Below, piece after piece: positions 38,401-50,022 of a DNA stretch of 64,000 bases (its first letter is position 1; the number at the start of each line of letters is the position of its first letter). The DNA is taken from NCBI GenBank assembly GCA_951213105.1, contig OX578136.1:158900678-158964677 (forward strand), written 5' to 3'. This stretch comes from Amaurobius ferox (taxonomy: Eukaryota > Arthropoda > Arachnida > Araneae > Amaurobiidae). The notes under the pieces are model-generated. The model ran no database searches and was not told the DNA's origin. It saw nothing but the letters and a program-made list of their open reading frames with translations. A program made the translations under genes and the position numbers.

Positions 38401-38466
38401 CGGTGCTATACTTTAACATGGGGAAATTGCGGTGCTAGTTCTCCCATGTTAAAGCATAGGCGCACC
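38401..38466. repeat. Subterminal hairpin, left end
   Basis: CTATACTTTAACATGGG and CCCATGTTAAAGCATAG pair across a ~20-nt loop, starting 31 bp inside the element end. Flanking GGTGC/GCGCACC extends the stem. It could be a recognition or origin structure for end replication, which is inference. Confidence 0.75.
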
Positions 38467-39007
38467 TCATGAGCAGGGGTGCAGTTTCCACCAGCACGTG
38501 ACGTTCCATGAAGTCAGTCAAAGGTTAGGATGGATCAGATGATTTTTTTTTTTCTTTTTCTTCTTTTTAAATGTTAATGTTTTATAAATTTTAAGAAAGT
38601 GTCACTTTTAGCGTTTTTTCACAAAAAGTTTTCAAAACGTTAAAAAAAACAACAAAAATGTACGTTTTTAAAATAAATTGTGGTTTTTAGATTGTTTGAA
38701 TTCTCTATGGGAAATAACATGGGTTTTCACACTTTTGTGTATTTTTTGTAAAAAAAATGTGCGTTTTTGCAAAAGTGTTACCAAAAAAGCTTTTTTTAAA
38801 AAATGTTACATTTTGCGATTTTTTTTCAAAATGCCGTTTTCTCTATGGGAATTAACATAGGTTTTCGCACTTTTACATTTTTTTTTTTAAAAATGTGCGT
38901 TTTTGCAAAAGTGTTACCAAAAATGCGTTTTTTGAAAAATGTGACATTTTGCGATTTTTTTCAAAAACATACTTTTTACTTGTAAAAACTAACAAAAACA
39001 TGTTTTT

Positions 39008-39182
39008 AAAGTAGCAGAATCGCGTGAATTGGTGTTTTAAAGTAGCAGAATCGCGTGAATTAGTGTTTTAAAGTAGCAGAATCGCGTGAATTAGTGTTTT
39101 AAAGTAGCAGAATCGCATGAATTGGTGTTTTAAAGTAGCAGAATCGCGTGAATTGGTGTTTTCAAAGTAGCAGAATCGGGTG
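39008..39182. repeat. 31-bp tandem repeat, 6 units (left arm)
   Basis: Unit AAAGTAGCAGAATCGCGTGA + ATTGGTGTTTT in six copies. The right arm has seven, the one clear length difference between arms. It lies downstream of the polymerase stop codon. Confidence 0.9.
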
Positions 39183-39350
39183 TATGGGAATCTCGAGAAT
39201 CTCGGAGGGTTTAAGGGGTGTGTTTCCTCAACCATTTCGGCCTTCGATTTCAAAATTTTAAATAATCATAGATACCTATTTTCAACAATCTAAATGGGAT
39301 AAGGTCTCTTTCATACATTAGGTGTTGTTAGAAATATATATATTTTTTTA

Positions 39351-39398
39351 AATTGTGGTCCCACCTCCACCCGGTGTATAGGATACACCGCCACAATT
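39351..39398 (-). terminator. Nested hairpin just after the polymerase stop (left arm)
   Basis: Inner stem CGGTGTAT/ATACACCG with a 3-nt loop, inside an outer stem AATTGTGG/CCACAATT, starting about 20 bp after the stop codon at 39421. It may act as a 3'-end or mRNA stability structure. No AATAAA is visible close by. Confidence 0.4.
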
Positions 39399-39420
39399 CA
39401 ATCTAGCATGACCTGCTCAT

Positions 39421-42400
39421 TTAAATTTGATAATGACCGTATGCTAGGCTCTTGATACCATCCTTTAAGATATGTCGCTTATCATCATAGGGGGATAAGC
39501 CCATTTTAATTTGCTTCACAGTATACATCTGATGGTCTTTACTTGCAATTTTAAATTGCTCCACTCTATTATATCTTCGCCTTGTTAGGCAATTATAATA
39601 ATCTTCATGATGGATGTGTTTTTTTACAACATTCTTATTAACACCTTTAGCAGTCTTTTTATCCGTAAAGGGTGTTTTTAGGCTATACATTTTCGATCTT
39701 AGGCCTACAAATTCCACGGCAGGAGTTCCATTCAACTCGTCTTTCATTTTTCCAATCCTTTTTTTATTCTTATTGGAATGGAGTGGATGTGTTGGAGGAT
39801 AATCCGAAAAGTCAAAATAGTCTTCATAACTTTCAAAATCTTTGTAAATATCCTCTGTTTCAATTTCATAGCACAGGGAATCGGTGTCTGTGAAAAGCAA
39901 TTCGGCTCGGCTTCCATACATCTTCTTAATAAAATCATAATGAAACTCATACATAAGTGTTTTACTCAAGTCCAGTACTGAAAAACCTGCATAGATGGGT
40001 CTATTCAGTTTCAAATGAGTCTTATGCATATGAACTGCTACCAGATCTTCATTAAATATTTTGAAGGAGTGTAAGGCTGGTGATGCAAGTAATTTTTTCA
40101 GTCTCTTCTCAGTCTGTACTAGCTTAACATCCATTCTTTTTCTCAAATTTTCCATAGTTTTTCCAAACACTGCGTTATTCATAAGTTTGAACAGATCTTT
40201 TTCAAAGGAATTTTTTGCTTTCATTCTCTTCTCAGTGTTAAATTGTACATAGGGCTTCAACCAGGGCTCTTGCTTAAAAGTTAATACTCGATGGATTTTC
40301 ACAAGTTTCATCCCTAGCTTCATATACTGCTTTAAATTTCTATAATGCAGAACATATTTAACCTTATGATTCAAATTAGGTGTTAATTTGATCTGGTCCT
40401 TGCATATTTTCAAATTCATTTCTTCAGATAAATTCCGGCTATACTCCGAAATCAGAGATGGGGTGATATGAACTCTTTCGGGTGCTAGAGGATAATCATT
40501 ATGCTTATCATGCAAATCATGGGGATAGTCTATATCCGCTTCGATAATATATCCCACAGGTGAGTCATCTTCAACAGCAAGTGGATTAAAGTTCTGAATG
40601 TCTTGAGAATCAAGCCATCTAAAATCCGATACGGGGAGTGCTTGGCTTAGAGCCCACCCATATAGATTATTAGCATCCAGGTACATTATATATTTGCTAG
40701 GTTTCGTAGAATCAAAATGTTCCAAATACTTGTTATTAGCCTGACTAAGGCGCTTACTAATAACACTAATACCGCCTCTTATACCTTCTTCTAAAAATAA
40801 GTACATATCAGGATCTGTAATCAGTTCTAATGATACTCCACTAGTCTTCAAGGCTGCATTCCAGGCAAGAGATGGCAATGTTAAACAGTGGGCAGCATCT
40901 ATTCCATAATAATTCAATGTCAAATCACGGAAATTCTCAAAAATGTCCGCTAATAGAAGAATATCAGTTTTTATGTACAAGTCATGATATTCCCCCATAT
41001 TCTTTATCTTTAAAGATGTCCAAACATGTTGAGCATAGGCATAGGCATCATCAGAGACCTCCTCTCGATTTAAATCATCAAAGAAGGCCTCTTTAGTGGG
41101 TAAGCTCGTTTCTTCAAACTTGGTAGCACAATCCATATAAGAATAGGGGTAAACACCCTTTCTAGTCACTAAATCCACTTGATCACTTGTAAAATGTTCT
41201 TGGGTGATACGAAACTGATTGGATTCCAAACTAGAACTTAGTTTCTCAATAGAGGCAGGTAAGAATTGAAGAGAATCTATAAACTGTAAACTTCCGAGGC
41301 TGAATGTAATATATTGCTGCATATTGCTACTGATGCATTCAATCCTCTTTCCTTTAAATTCACCGATCCCCTGCATAATTAAATGTCCATCATACCCCTT
41401 TAAATTATGAAACACAACGGGTATGCGTCGTCTTATCTTGTAATTCAGATTACAATTAGGATGGGCTGCACCTCTGTACTTGGAAGTTAAGTGGCAATGG
41501 TCTCTCACACGCTTTTCTCCTAAAGCCTTGTTACAAATATGGCAGAGAGTAGCATTTTCAAAGTTTTCACGATCTTCAGCAGTAAAATTCATTTTCATAT
41601 TTTCTCTCAGTATTCTCTGAATCTCTTCTTCTTCTTGAATAAGGGCTTTCAAAAAATGATGAATCACATCTTCACCTCTATAGATAACAGGTCCTTTAAA
41701 GGTTTTTCCATCAGGCCCAATAATAATATAGGCAAAACCACAAGGAACATGATGAGATAAGATACTCTCATGTGAAACAGAAGGGGTATTCTCACATATA
41801 TCCACTTTCATTTGGAAAGACTCAAAGTCTGCGTATACCACAAATGGTACACGCATTTGCATGTAAATACTTTGAAATTTCAAAATCTTGTCATTGTCAC
41901 TGGGAAACTCCACTCTCTGTAGGCCATACTGGCTACATAATTCAATATGCTTCTTTAAACGAGCTTCAGATGAAAACCGCTGTAAACAGTAGTCACAAAA
42001 ATATTGCTTCTCTTTATGTTTTCTTATACTGTATAAAAGTCTGCTCATACTTCTAATACAACAGTAATGAGACTGCTCATCATTACTAATAAGCAGTAAA
42101 TTACAGTGTTGTTCTCGTCTATTAGATGATATATAGAGCGGAAACACCTTCTTATCTTCATATCCAAAGACACTCAGGCTCACATTATTATTATTTCGCT
42201 CAAATAATTTAACTTGGTGTAAAGGAGTGGGAAACTCGATTCCATCCAGATTCAACTTGCATTCATGCTCGGTATATTTGCTGACACGAGATGTATTCTT
42301 ATAAACTGGATAAAGTTCTGCTAAGATGGACCACATAAAACATTTCTGATCACTATTTTCCACATTAATAATAGCTTTCTTGGCTAATAGTTCTTTAGGT

Positions 42401-43445
42401 AGCGGGATATAGCTTGAAGCAGCCAGAGGATCATATGTCCCAACATCAATCATGAGTTCCTCGATTCTCTCTAAGACCCAACCGCTACCACGGCCTTCAT
42501 AGGTTTCGAACGATGTTAACACTTTTGCAAAGGCAGTATCCATATTAGAATCCAAATCTTCTTCTGTAATGTTTTTCATACAAGAACTTCTGAAATAGTT
42601 TATACAGTATTCCTGTTCTCCTTCAGATCGGAAACGAGTAAAACGGCAACATACATTTATGTACCATATAATACTACGTTTCAAAGCAATTTCCTTTAGC
42701 ACTACTTGTTTTATCTCAATTCTATGAGAATCCAAAAAGGTAAGTAAATCTTTTTCAGCATGACCAGCAATTTTATAAACAGTCACAGTACCGTTTAAAG
42801 CCTGTTTGCAGGGTTTCTTAGTCGCCTTCTTCTTCTTTTTATTCATACACGGAGCATCTAATCTTTTTCTTTTAGTGCCTCGCATAGGCTTATCACCATG
42901 AATTGACCGTTCATGAATCTTCTCATGACGTATCAGATCATCTTTTCTTACAAAAGCCGCCTTACACAATTCACATATGTAATCCTTCTTTCCATCATGA
43001 ATCCTCATATGGCGCACTAAGCTTCGTTTTGCCATGAAGCTCTTCGTACAAGTCGAACACACCTTTAAAAAATAAAATGCAAGACTTTAGTATAAATACG
43101 CTATTCTCGATAACAATGTAATACATGTCTCAAGATGTATATAAAGAAATCGCTAATCCATTATACTATCCCCATTAGAAATAATAAAATTCCTGAATTA
43201 AAGAATATATCCAGATACAAGACATTTCATGTAAGATCCCCAAGACATTTCATTAAATTCATAAAAACACTCATTAAAAAGTTGTTACGCATCATAAAAA
43301 TACAAAGTTTAATAAAATGAGAGAATAAAATCACATTAAAACAAGTACTTACATGCCCAATCCTGTTCAAAGAAGGTGCATTACGCATAGGAACATCAGT
43401 AACGGTAGGGATAGTACCTCCGATATTACTTTCTAAGGCAAACAT
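39421..43445 (-). CDS. Zinc-finger protein-primed-type DNA polymerase B (left copy)
   Basis: Mirror copy of the gene at 45554-49578, with an identical predicted exon 2 product. Exon 1 is 43353-43445, a 290-bp intron follows (donor GTAAGT, acceptor TTTTAAAG), and exon 2 is 43062-39421, ending in a TAA. The two exons give 1244 codons. All features are as described for the right copy: two C2H2 fingers completed by the splice, a basic nuclear-localisation-like stretch, a C2HC finger, 3'-5' exonuclease motifs, an endonuclease-VII-like Zn motif and polymerase motifs A, B and C. It is transcribed from the loop toward the left end. No disabling mutation is visible, so both copies could be expressed. 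Confidence 0.9.
43353..43445 (-). CDS. Polymerase exon 1 (left copy)
   Basis: 31 codons from ATG (MFALESNIGG...) to a consensus GTAAGT donor. It ends in the middle of the linker before the first zinc finger, in phase 0. The matching exon is 45554-45646 in the other arm. Confidence 0.75.
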
Positions 43446-44380
43446 ATTCGCAGAACAACTTCAAACACGTCTTAACAGCACGAAACTCACAACAGAAATG
43501 ATAAAATCGCTGCTTGAAGACCACCTACATCCATTCATAAAAAATAGTTCTTGGTGTATCCGTAGGCCGAGAGCATGCCAAGGTCACGTGATAGTTATAT
43601 CACGGTTACCGTTAAACTTGCAACACACGAATGTAATTATGTACACATTCGATAAAAAATAAACAATTCCTTCAACATCGCAATCGATTATATCCTTTTT
43701 AATAATCGTAATCGATATATTAAATAAATTCACATCTTTAAAAAATAATAGATTTTAATAAAATAATGAAAGAAAATCCCTTTGCGAGACCCCTTAAAAC
43801 CTCCAATCCTTAAACAATACAGCAACGCGCAAACCTAAAAACCCCGAATAACATATACTCCTCTCTCCCCCTTCCTCCCCGAGACACCAACACTCACTTC
43901 TCCACACGTTAAACGTAACCCATAGCAACCGGAATCCATAATAAAACATTCACCTTCACCCCCAACGTACATCCAAATACACAGTCATTCAACGTGAAAC
44001 CCGTAATTTTACAGCAAAACGCACTTTACAGGGATTCATAGAACAAAAAATCCTAAAAAATCAACAAATTCACCCAGAAACTAGCTAAAACCCTCAAATT
44101 ACTTATAATTATCATCTACATATGCTATATAACCACTTACAACCTTAAAAAGGTGAGTATGCTAGTAGTAAAGAAAGGGGCGTTCGCCAGAATGCGGTTG
44201 AAGCAATGCCGCCTAAAAATAGTTTCTGGAAAGAAAAAATAAATATTTTTTGGTATTTCCAGAAAGTATCCTCTATGTCATATTTTGGTAAAATTAAAAA
44301 AGTTTTTAAAAAATTTTAAAAACTCAATTTTTTATTAATTTTCACAAAATTCCTAATTTTCCTATTAGTACCCCTTTCTA

Positions 44381-44395
44381 CCGCTAGGGGGCGCT
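44381..44395 (+). promoter_or_regulatory. CTCF-like motif 1
   Basis: CCGCTAGGGGGCGCT closely fits the conserved CTCF core (CCRCNAGGGGGCGCT). CTCF binding is inferred from motif similarity only. Confidence 0.45.
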
Positions 44396-44519
44396 GATGG
44401 CACTGCTCCGCCTTCGTCGGTGTTGCCAACCCGAAAAAAGTTTCTCCCCCACAGGTGTTGCTATGGCAACCCAAACAACACAATATTTCTAAGTTCCACC
44501 TTGATAGTTCCAATTTTCG

Positions 44520-44534
44520 CCGCTAGGGGGCGCT
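44520..44534 (+). promoter_or_regulatory. CTCF-like motif 2
   Basis: Same 15-bp motif in the same orientation, 139 bp downstream of motif 1, within a duplicated ~40-bp block. Confidence 0.45.
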
Positions 44535-44762
44535 GATGGCATTGCTCCGCCATCGCCGCAGAGGCGGAGGTGTTGCCATCCCCAAAAAAGTTTCTTCCCT
44601 ACTTAGAAAAAATCTCATTCCAAAAATTTATTTCCCTCCAAACCCCTCGTACAAGACTACGACATCGTTGCCACCCGACAAAAAGTTTCCCCAAAATTTT
44701 TACCCCCACTTTTTTTTTCATTTTCCCCCCCTTTTACACCCCCGTCCAGGATTATGGAATTC

Positions 44763-44773
44763 AAGATGGCGGC
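44763..44773 (+). promoter_or_regulatory. YY1-like motif
   Basis: AAGATGGCGGC matches the YY1/Pho consensus common at start regions of metazoan genes. Role inferred. Confidence 0.35.
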
Positions 44774-45553
44774 CATTTTGCTCCGCGCTCCGCATTGCTC
44801 CGCCATCGCAGCAGAACGCCCCTATTTTTACTACTAGCATACTCACCTTTTTAAGGTTGTAAGTGGTTATATAGCATATGTAGATGATAATTATAAGTAA
44901 TTTGAGGGTTTTAGCTAGTTTCTGGGTGAATTTGTTGATTTTTTAGGATTTTTTGTTCTATGAATCCCTGTAAAGTGCGTTTTGCTGTAAAATTACGGGT
45001 TTCACGTTGAATGACTGTGTATTTGGATGTACGTTGGGGGTGAAGGTGAATGTTTAATTATGGATTCCGGTTGCTATGGGTTACGTTTAACGTGTGGAGA
45101 AGTGAGTGTTGGTGTCTCGGGGAGGAAGGGGGAGAGAGGAGTATATGTTATTCGGGGTTTTTAGGTTTGCGCGTTGCTGTATTGTTTAAGGATTGGAGGT
45201 TTTAAGGGGTCTCGCAAAGGGATTTTCTTTCATTATTTTATTAAAATCTATTATTTTTTAAAGATGTGAATTTATTTAATATATCGATTACGATTATTAA
45301 AAAGGATATAATCGATTGCGATGTTGAAGGAATTGTTTATTTTTTATCGAATGTGTACATAATTACATTCGTGTGTTGCAAGTTTAACGGTAACCGTGAT
45401 ATAACTATCACGTGACCTTGGCATGCTCTCGGCCTACGGATACACCAAGAACTATTTTTTATGAATGGATGTAGGTGGTCTTCAAGCAGCGATTTTATCA
45501 TTTCTGTTGTGAGTTTCGTGCTGTTAAGACGTGTTTGAAGTTGTTCTGCGAAT

Positions 45554-45646
45554 ATGTTTGCCTTAGAAAGTAATATCGGAGGTACTATCCCTACCGTTAC
45601 TGATGTTCCTATGCGTAATGCACCTTCTTTGAACAGGATTGGGCAT
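45554..45646 (+). CDS. Polymerase exon 1 (right copy)
   Basis: ATG opens 31 codons (ends RIGH) up to the donor CAT/GTAAGT. Joining to the acceptor TTTTTTAAAG at 45936 restores a full C2H2 finger without a frame change. That favours this ATG as the start rather than any codon within exon 2, whose first codon is GTG. Confidence 0.75.
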
Positions 45647-48600
45647 GTAAGTACTTGTTTTAATGTGATTTTATTCTCTCATTTTATTAAACTTTGTATT
45701 TTTATGATGCGTAACAACTTTTTAATGAGTGTTTTTATGAATTTAATGAAATGTCTTGGGGATCTTACATGAAATGTCTTGTATCTGGATATATTCTTTA
45801 ATTCAGGAATTTTATTATTTCTAATGGGGATAGTATAATGGATTAGCGATTTCTTTATATACATCTTGAGACATGTATTACATTGTTATCGAGAATAGCG
45901 TATTTATACTAAAGTCTTGCATTTTATTTTTTAAAGGTGTGTTCGACTTGTACGAAGAGCTTCATGGCAAAACGAAGCTTAGTGCGCCATATGAGGATTC
46001 ATGATGGAAAGAAGGATTACATATGTGAATTGTGTAAGGCGGCTTTTGTAAGAAAAGATGATCTGATACGTCATGAGAAGATTCATGAACGGTCAATTCA
46101 TGGTGATAAGCCTATGCGAGGCACTAAAAGAAAAAGATTAGATGCTCCGTGTATGAATAAAAAGAAGAAGAAGGCGACTAAGAAACCCTGCAAACAGGCT
46201 TTAAACGGTACTGTGACTGTTTATAAAATTGCTGGTCATGCTGAAAAAGATTTACTTACCTTTTTGGATTCTCATAGAATTGAGATAAAACAAGTAGTGC
46301 TAAAGGAAATTGCTTTGAAACGTAGTATTATATGGTACATAAATGTATGTTGCCGTTTTACTCGTTTCCGATCTGAAGGAGAACAGGAATACTGTATAAA
46401 CTATTTCAGAAGTTCTTGTATGAAAAACATTACAGAAGAAGATTTGGATTCTAATATGGATACTGCCTTTGCAAAAGTGTTAACATCGTTCGAAACCTAT
46501 GAAGGCCGTGGTAGCGGTTGGGTCTTAGAGAGAATCGAGGAACTCATGATTGATGTTGGGACATATGATCCTCTGGCTGCTTCAAGCTATATCCCGCTAC
46601 CTAAAGAACTATTAGCCAAGAAAGCTATTATTAATGTGGAAAATAGTGATCAGAAATGTTTTATGTGGTCCATCTTAGCAGAACTTTATCCAGTTTATAA
46701 GAATACATCTCGTGTCAGCAAATATACCGAGCATGAATGCAAGTTGAATCTGGATGGAATCGAGTTTCCCACTCCTTTACACCAAGTTAAATTATTTGAG
46801 CGAAATAATAATAATGTGAGCCTGAGTGTCTTTGGATATGAAGATAAGAAGGTGTTTCCGCTCTATATATCATCTAATAGACGAGAACAACACTGTAATT
46901 TACTGCTTATTAGTAATGATGAGCAGTCTCATTACTGTTGTATTAGAAGTATGAGCAGACTTTTATACAGTATAAGAAAACATAAAGAGAAGCAATATTT
47001 TTGTGACTACTGTTTACAGCGGTTTTCATCTGAAGCTCGTTTAAAGAAGCATATTGAATTATGTAGCCAGTATGGCCTACAGAGAGTGGAGTTTCCCAGT
47101 GACAATGACAAGATTTTGAAATTTCAAAGTATTTACATGCAAATGCGTGTACCATTTGTGGTATACGCAGACTTTGAGTCTTTCCAAATGAAAGTGGATA
47201 TATGTGAGAATACCCCTTCTGTTTCACATGAGAGTATCTTATCTCATCATGTTCCTTGTGGTTTTGCCTATATTATTATTGGGCCTGATGGAAAAACCTT
47301 TAAAGGACCTGTTATCTATAGAGGTGAAGATGTGATTCATCATTTTTTGAAAGCCCTTATTCAAGAAGAAGAAGAGATTCAGAGAATACTGAGAGAAAAT
47401 ATGAAAATGAATTTTACTGCTGAAGATCGTGAAAACTTTGAAAATGCTACTCTCTGCCATATTTGTAACAAGGCTTTAGGAGAAAAGCGTGTGAGAGACC
47501 ATTGCCACTTAACTTCCAAGTACAGAGGTGCAGCCCATCCTAATTGTAATCTGAATTACAAGATAAGACGACGCATACCCGTTGTGTTTCATAATTTAAA
47601 GGGGTATGATGGACATTTAATTATGCAGGGGATCGGTGAATTTAAAGGAAAGAGGATTGAATGCATCAGTAGCAATATGCAGCAATATATTACATTCAGC
47701 CTCGGAAGTTTACAGTTTATAGATTCTCTTCAATTCTTACCTGCCTCTATTGAGAAACTAAGTTCTAGTTTGGAATCCAATCAGTTTCGTATCACCCAAG
47801 AACATTTTACAAGTGATCAAGTGGATTTAGTGACTAGAAAGGGTGTTTACCCCTATTCTTATATGGATTGTGCTACCAAGTTTGAAGAAACGAGCTTACC
47901 CACTAAAGAGGCCTTCTTTGATGATTTAAATCGAGAGGAGGTCTCTGATGATGCCTATGCCTATGCTCAACATGTTTGGACATCTTTAAAGATAAAGAAT
48001 ATGGGGGAATATCATGACTTGTACATAAAAACTGATATTCTTCTATTAGCGGACATTTTTGAGAATTTCCGTGATTTGACATTGAATTATTATGGAATAG
48101 ATGCTGCCCACTGTTTAACATTGCCATCTCTTGCCTGGAATGCAGCCTTGAAGACTAGTGGAGTATCATTAGAACTGATTACAGATCCTGATATGTACTT
48201 ATTTTTAGAAGAAGGTATAAGAGGCGGTATTAGTGTTATTAGTAAGCGCCTTAGTCAGGCTAATAACAAGTATTTGGAACATTTTGATTCTACGAAACCT
48301 AGCAAATATATAATGTACCTGGATGCTAATAATCTATATGGGTGGGCTCTAAGCCAAGCACTCCCCGTATCGGATTTTAGATGGCTTGATTCTCAAGACA
48401 TTCAGAACTTTAATCCACTTGCTGTTGAAGATGACTCACCTGTGGGATATATTATCGAAGCGGATATAGACTATCCCCATGATTTGCATGATAAGCATAA
48501 TGATTATCCTCTAGCACCCGAAAGAGTTCATATCACCCCATCTCTGATTTCGGAGTATAGCCGGAATTTATCTGAAGAAATGAATTTGAAAATATGCAAG

Positions 48601-49578
48601 GACCAGATCAAATTAACACCTAATTTGAATCATAAGGTTAAATATGTTCTGCATTATAGAAATTTAAAGCAGTATATGAAGCTAGGGATGAAACTTGTGA
48701 AAATCCATCGAGTATTAACTTTTAAGCAAGAGCCCTGGTTGAAGCCCTATGTACAATTTAACACTGAGAAGAGAATGAAAGCAAAAAATTCCTTTGAAAA
48801 AGATCTGTTCAAACTTATGAATAACGCAGTGTTTGGAAAAACTATGGAAAATTTGAGAAAAAGAATGGATGTTAAGCTAGTACAGACTGAGAAGAGACTG
48901 AAAAAATTACTTGCATCACCAGCCTTACACTCCTTCAAAATATTTAATGAAGATCTGGTAGCAGTTCATATGCATAAGACTCATTTGAAACTGAATAGAC
49001 CCATCTATGCAGGTTTTTCAGTACTGGACTTGAGTAAAACACTTATGTATGAGTTTCATTATGATTTTATTAAGAAGATGTATGGAAGCCGAGCCGAATT
49101 GCTTTTCACAGACACCGATTCCCTGTGCTATGAAATTGAAACAGAGGATATTTACAAAGATTTTGAAAGTTATGAAGACTATTTTGACTTTTCGGATTAT
49201 CCTCCAACACATCCACTCCATTCCAATAAGAATAAAAAAAGGATTGGAAAAATGAAAGACGAGTTGAATGGAACTCCTGCCGTGGAATTTGTAGGCCTAA
49301 GATCGAAAATGTATAGCCTAAAAACACCCTTTACGGATAAAAAGACTGCTAAAGGTGTTAATAAGAATGTTGTAAAAAAACACATCCATCATGAAGATTA
49401 TTATAATTGCCTAACAAGGCGAAGATATAATAGAGTGGAGCAATTTAAAATTGCAAGTAAAGACCATCAGATGTATACTGTGAAGCAAATTAAAATGGGC
49501 TTATCCCCCTATGATGATAAGCGACATATCTTAAAGGATGGTATCAAGAGCCTAGCATACGGTCATTATCAAATTTAA
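45554..49578 (+). CDS. Zinc-finger protein-primed-type DNA polymerase B (right copy)
   Basis: Exons 45554-45646 and 45937-49578 encode 1244 residues. Two C2H2 fingers lie near residues 33-53 and 61-81, then a Lys/Arg-rich nuclear-localisation-like stretch (about 95-112) and a C2HC finger (about 387-407). Exonuclease motifs follow: Exo I YADFES (D443, E445), Exo II HNLKGYD (about 583-589) and Exo III YIKTD (about 727-731). Between Exo I and II sits a Cys/His motif (CHIC ... VRDHCHL ... CNLNYK, about 539-567) like endonuclease VII zinc sites. Polymerase motif A is LDANNLYG (D827), motif B KLMNNAVFGK (about 990-999), motif C DTDS (1090-1093), then a KxY-like RSKMYSL. These are the DNA_pol_B_2 (protein-primed) motifs of Maverick/Polinton polymerases, and the length is usual. 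The terminal-protein function is not identifiable. Confidence 0.92.
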
Positions 49579-49600
49579 ATGAGCAGGTCATGCTAGATTG

Positions 49601-49648
49601 AATTGTGGCGGTGTATCCTATACACCGGGTGGAGGTGGGACCACAATT
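49601..49648 (+). terminator. Nested hairpin just after the polymerase stop (right arm)
   Basis: Mirror of 39351-39398: AATTGTGG, CGGTGTAT-CCT-ATACACCG, a G-rich bulge, CCACAATT. It begins 22 bp after the end of the coding frame. Confidence 0.4.
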
Positions 49649-49816
49649 TAAAAAAATATATATATTTCTAACAACACCTAATGTATGAAAGAGACCTTAT
49701 CCCATTTAGATTGTTGAAAATAGGTATCTATGATTATTTAAAATTTTGAAATCGAAGGCCGAAATGGTTGAGGAAACACACCCCTTAAACCCTCCGAGAT
49801 TCTCGAGATTCCCATA

Positions 49817-50022
49817 CACCCGATTCTGCTACTTTGAAAACACCAATTCACGCGATTCTGCTACTTTAAAACACCAATTCATGCGATTCTGCTACTTTAA
49901 AACACTAATTCACGCGATTCTGCTACTTTAAAACACTAATTCACGCGATTCTGCTACTTTAAAACACCGATTCACGCGATTCTGCTACTTTAAAACACCA
50001 ATTCACGCGATTCTGCTACTTT
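49817..50022. repeat. 31-bp tandem repeat, 7 units (right arm)
   Basis: Inverse of the array at 39008-39182 with one additional unit, the one carrying CACCGATTCACGCG. It shows that the two arms are separate sequences. Confidence 0.9.

Larger units (their letters stand above)
38370..44172 (+). repeat. Left arm of the 5.8-kb inverted repeat
   Basis: Positions x in this arm pair with 88999-x in the right arm from the loop out to the 31-bp repeat array, and with 89030-x beyond it. Both long frames and all their shadow frames match position by position. The copy is therefore recent or is being homogenised. Confidence 0.95.
44173..44826. other. Non-palindromic central loop of the element
   Basis: About 650 bp that is not shared between the arms. 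It contains two direct copies of CCGCTAGGGGGCGCTGATGG followed by a CTCCGCC phrase (44381 and 44520). Related GCATTGCTCCGCCATCGC phrases lie near both edges, along with AT-rich and C-rich stretches. The edges show imperfect inverted GGGGCGTTC motifs. No gene. Since both polymerase genes diverge from here, it is the likely shared control region. Confidence 0.75.

Noticed and set aside
43135..43445. Frames opposite or overlapping polymerase exon 1 as separate small genes
   Set aside because: The 72-codon frame is exon 1 read through into the intron, and the opposite-strand frame is its shadow.
44536..44862. 108-codon frame in the element's loop as a third gene
   Set aside because: Low-complexity Pro/Phe/Lys-rich translation of C- and T-rich sequence, overlapping a second frame of similar kind, with no recognisable domain.
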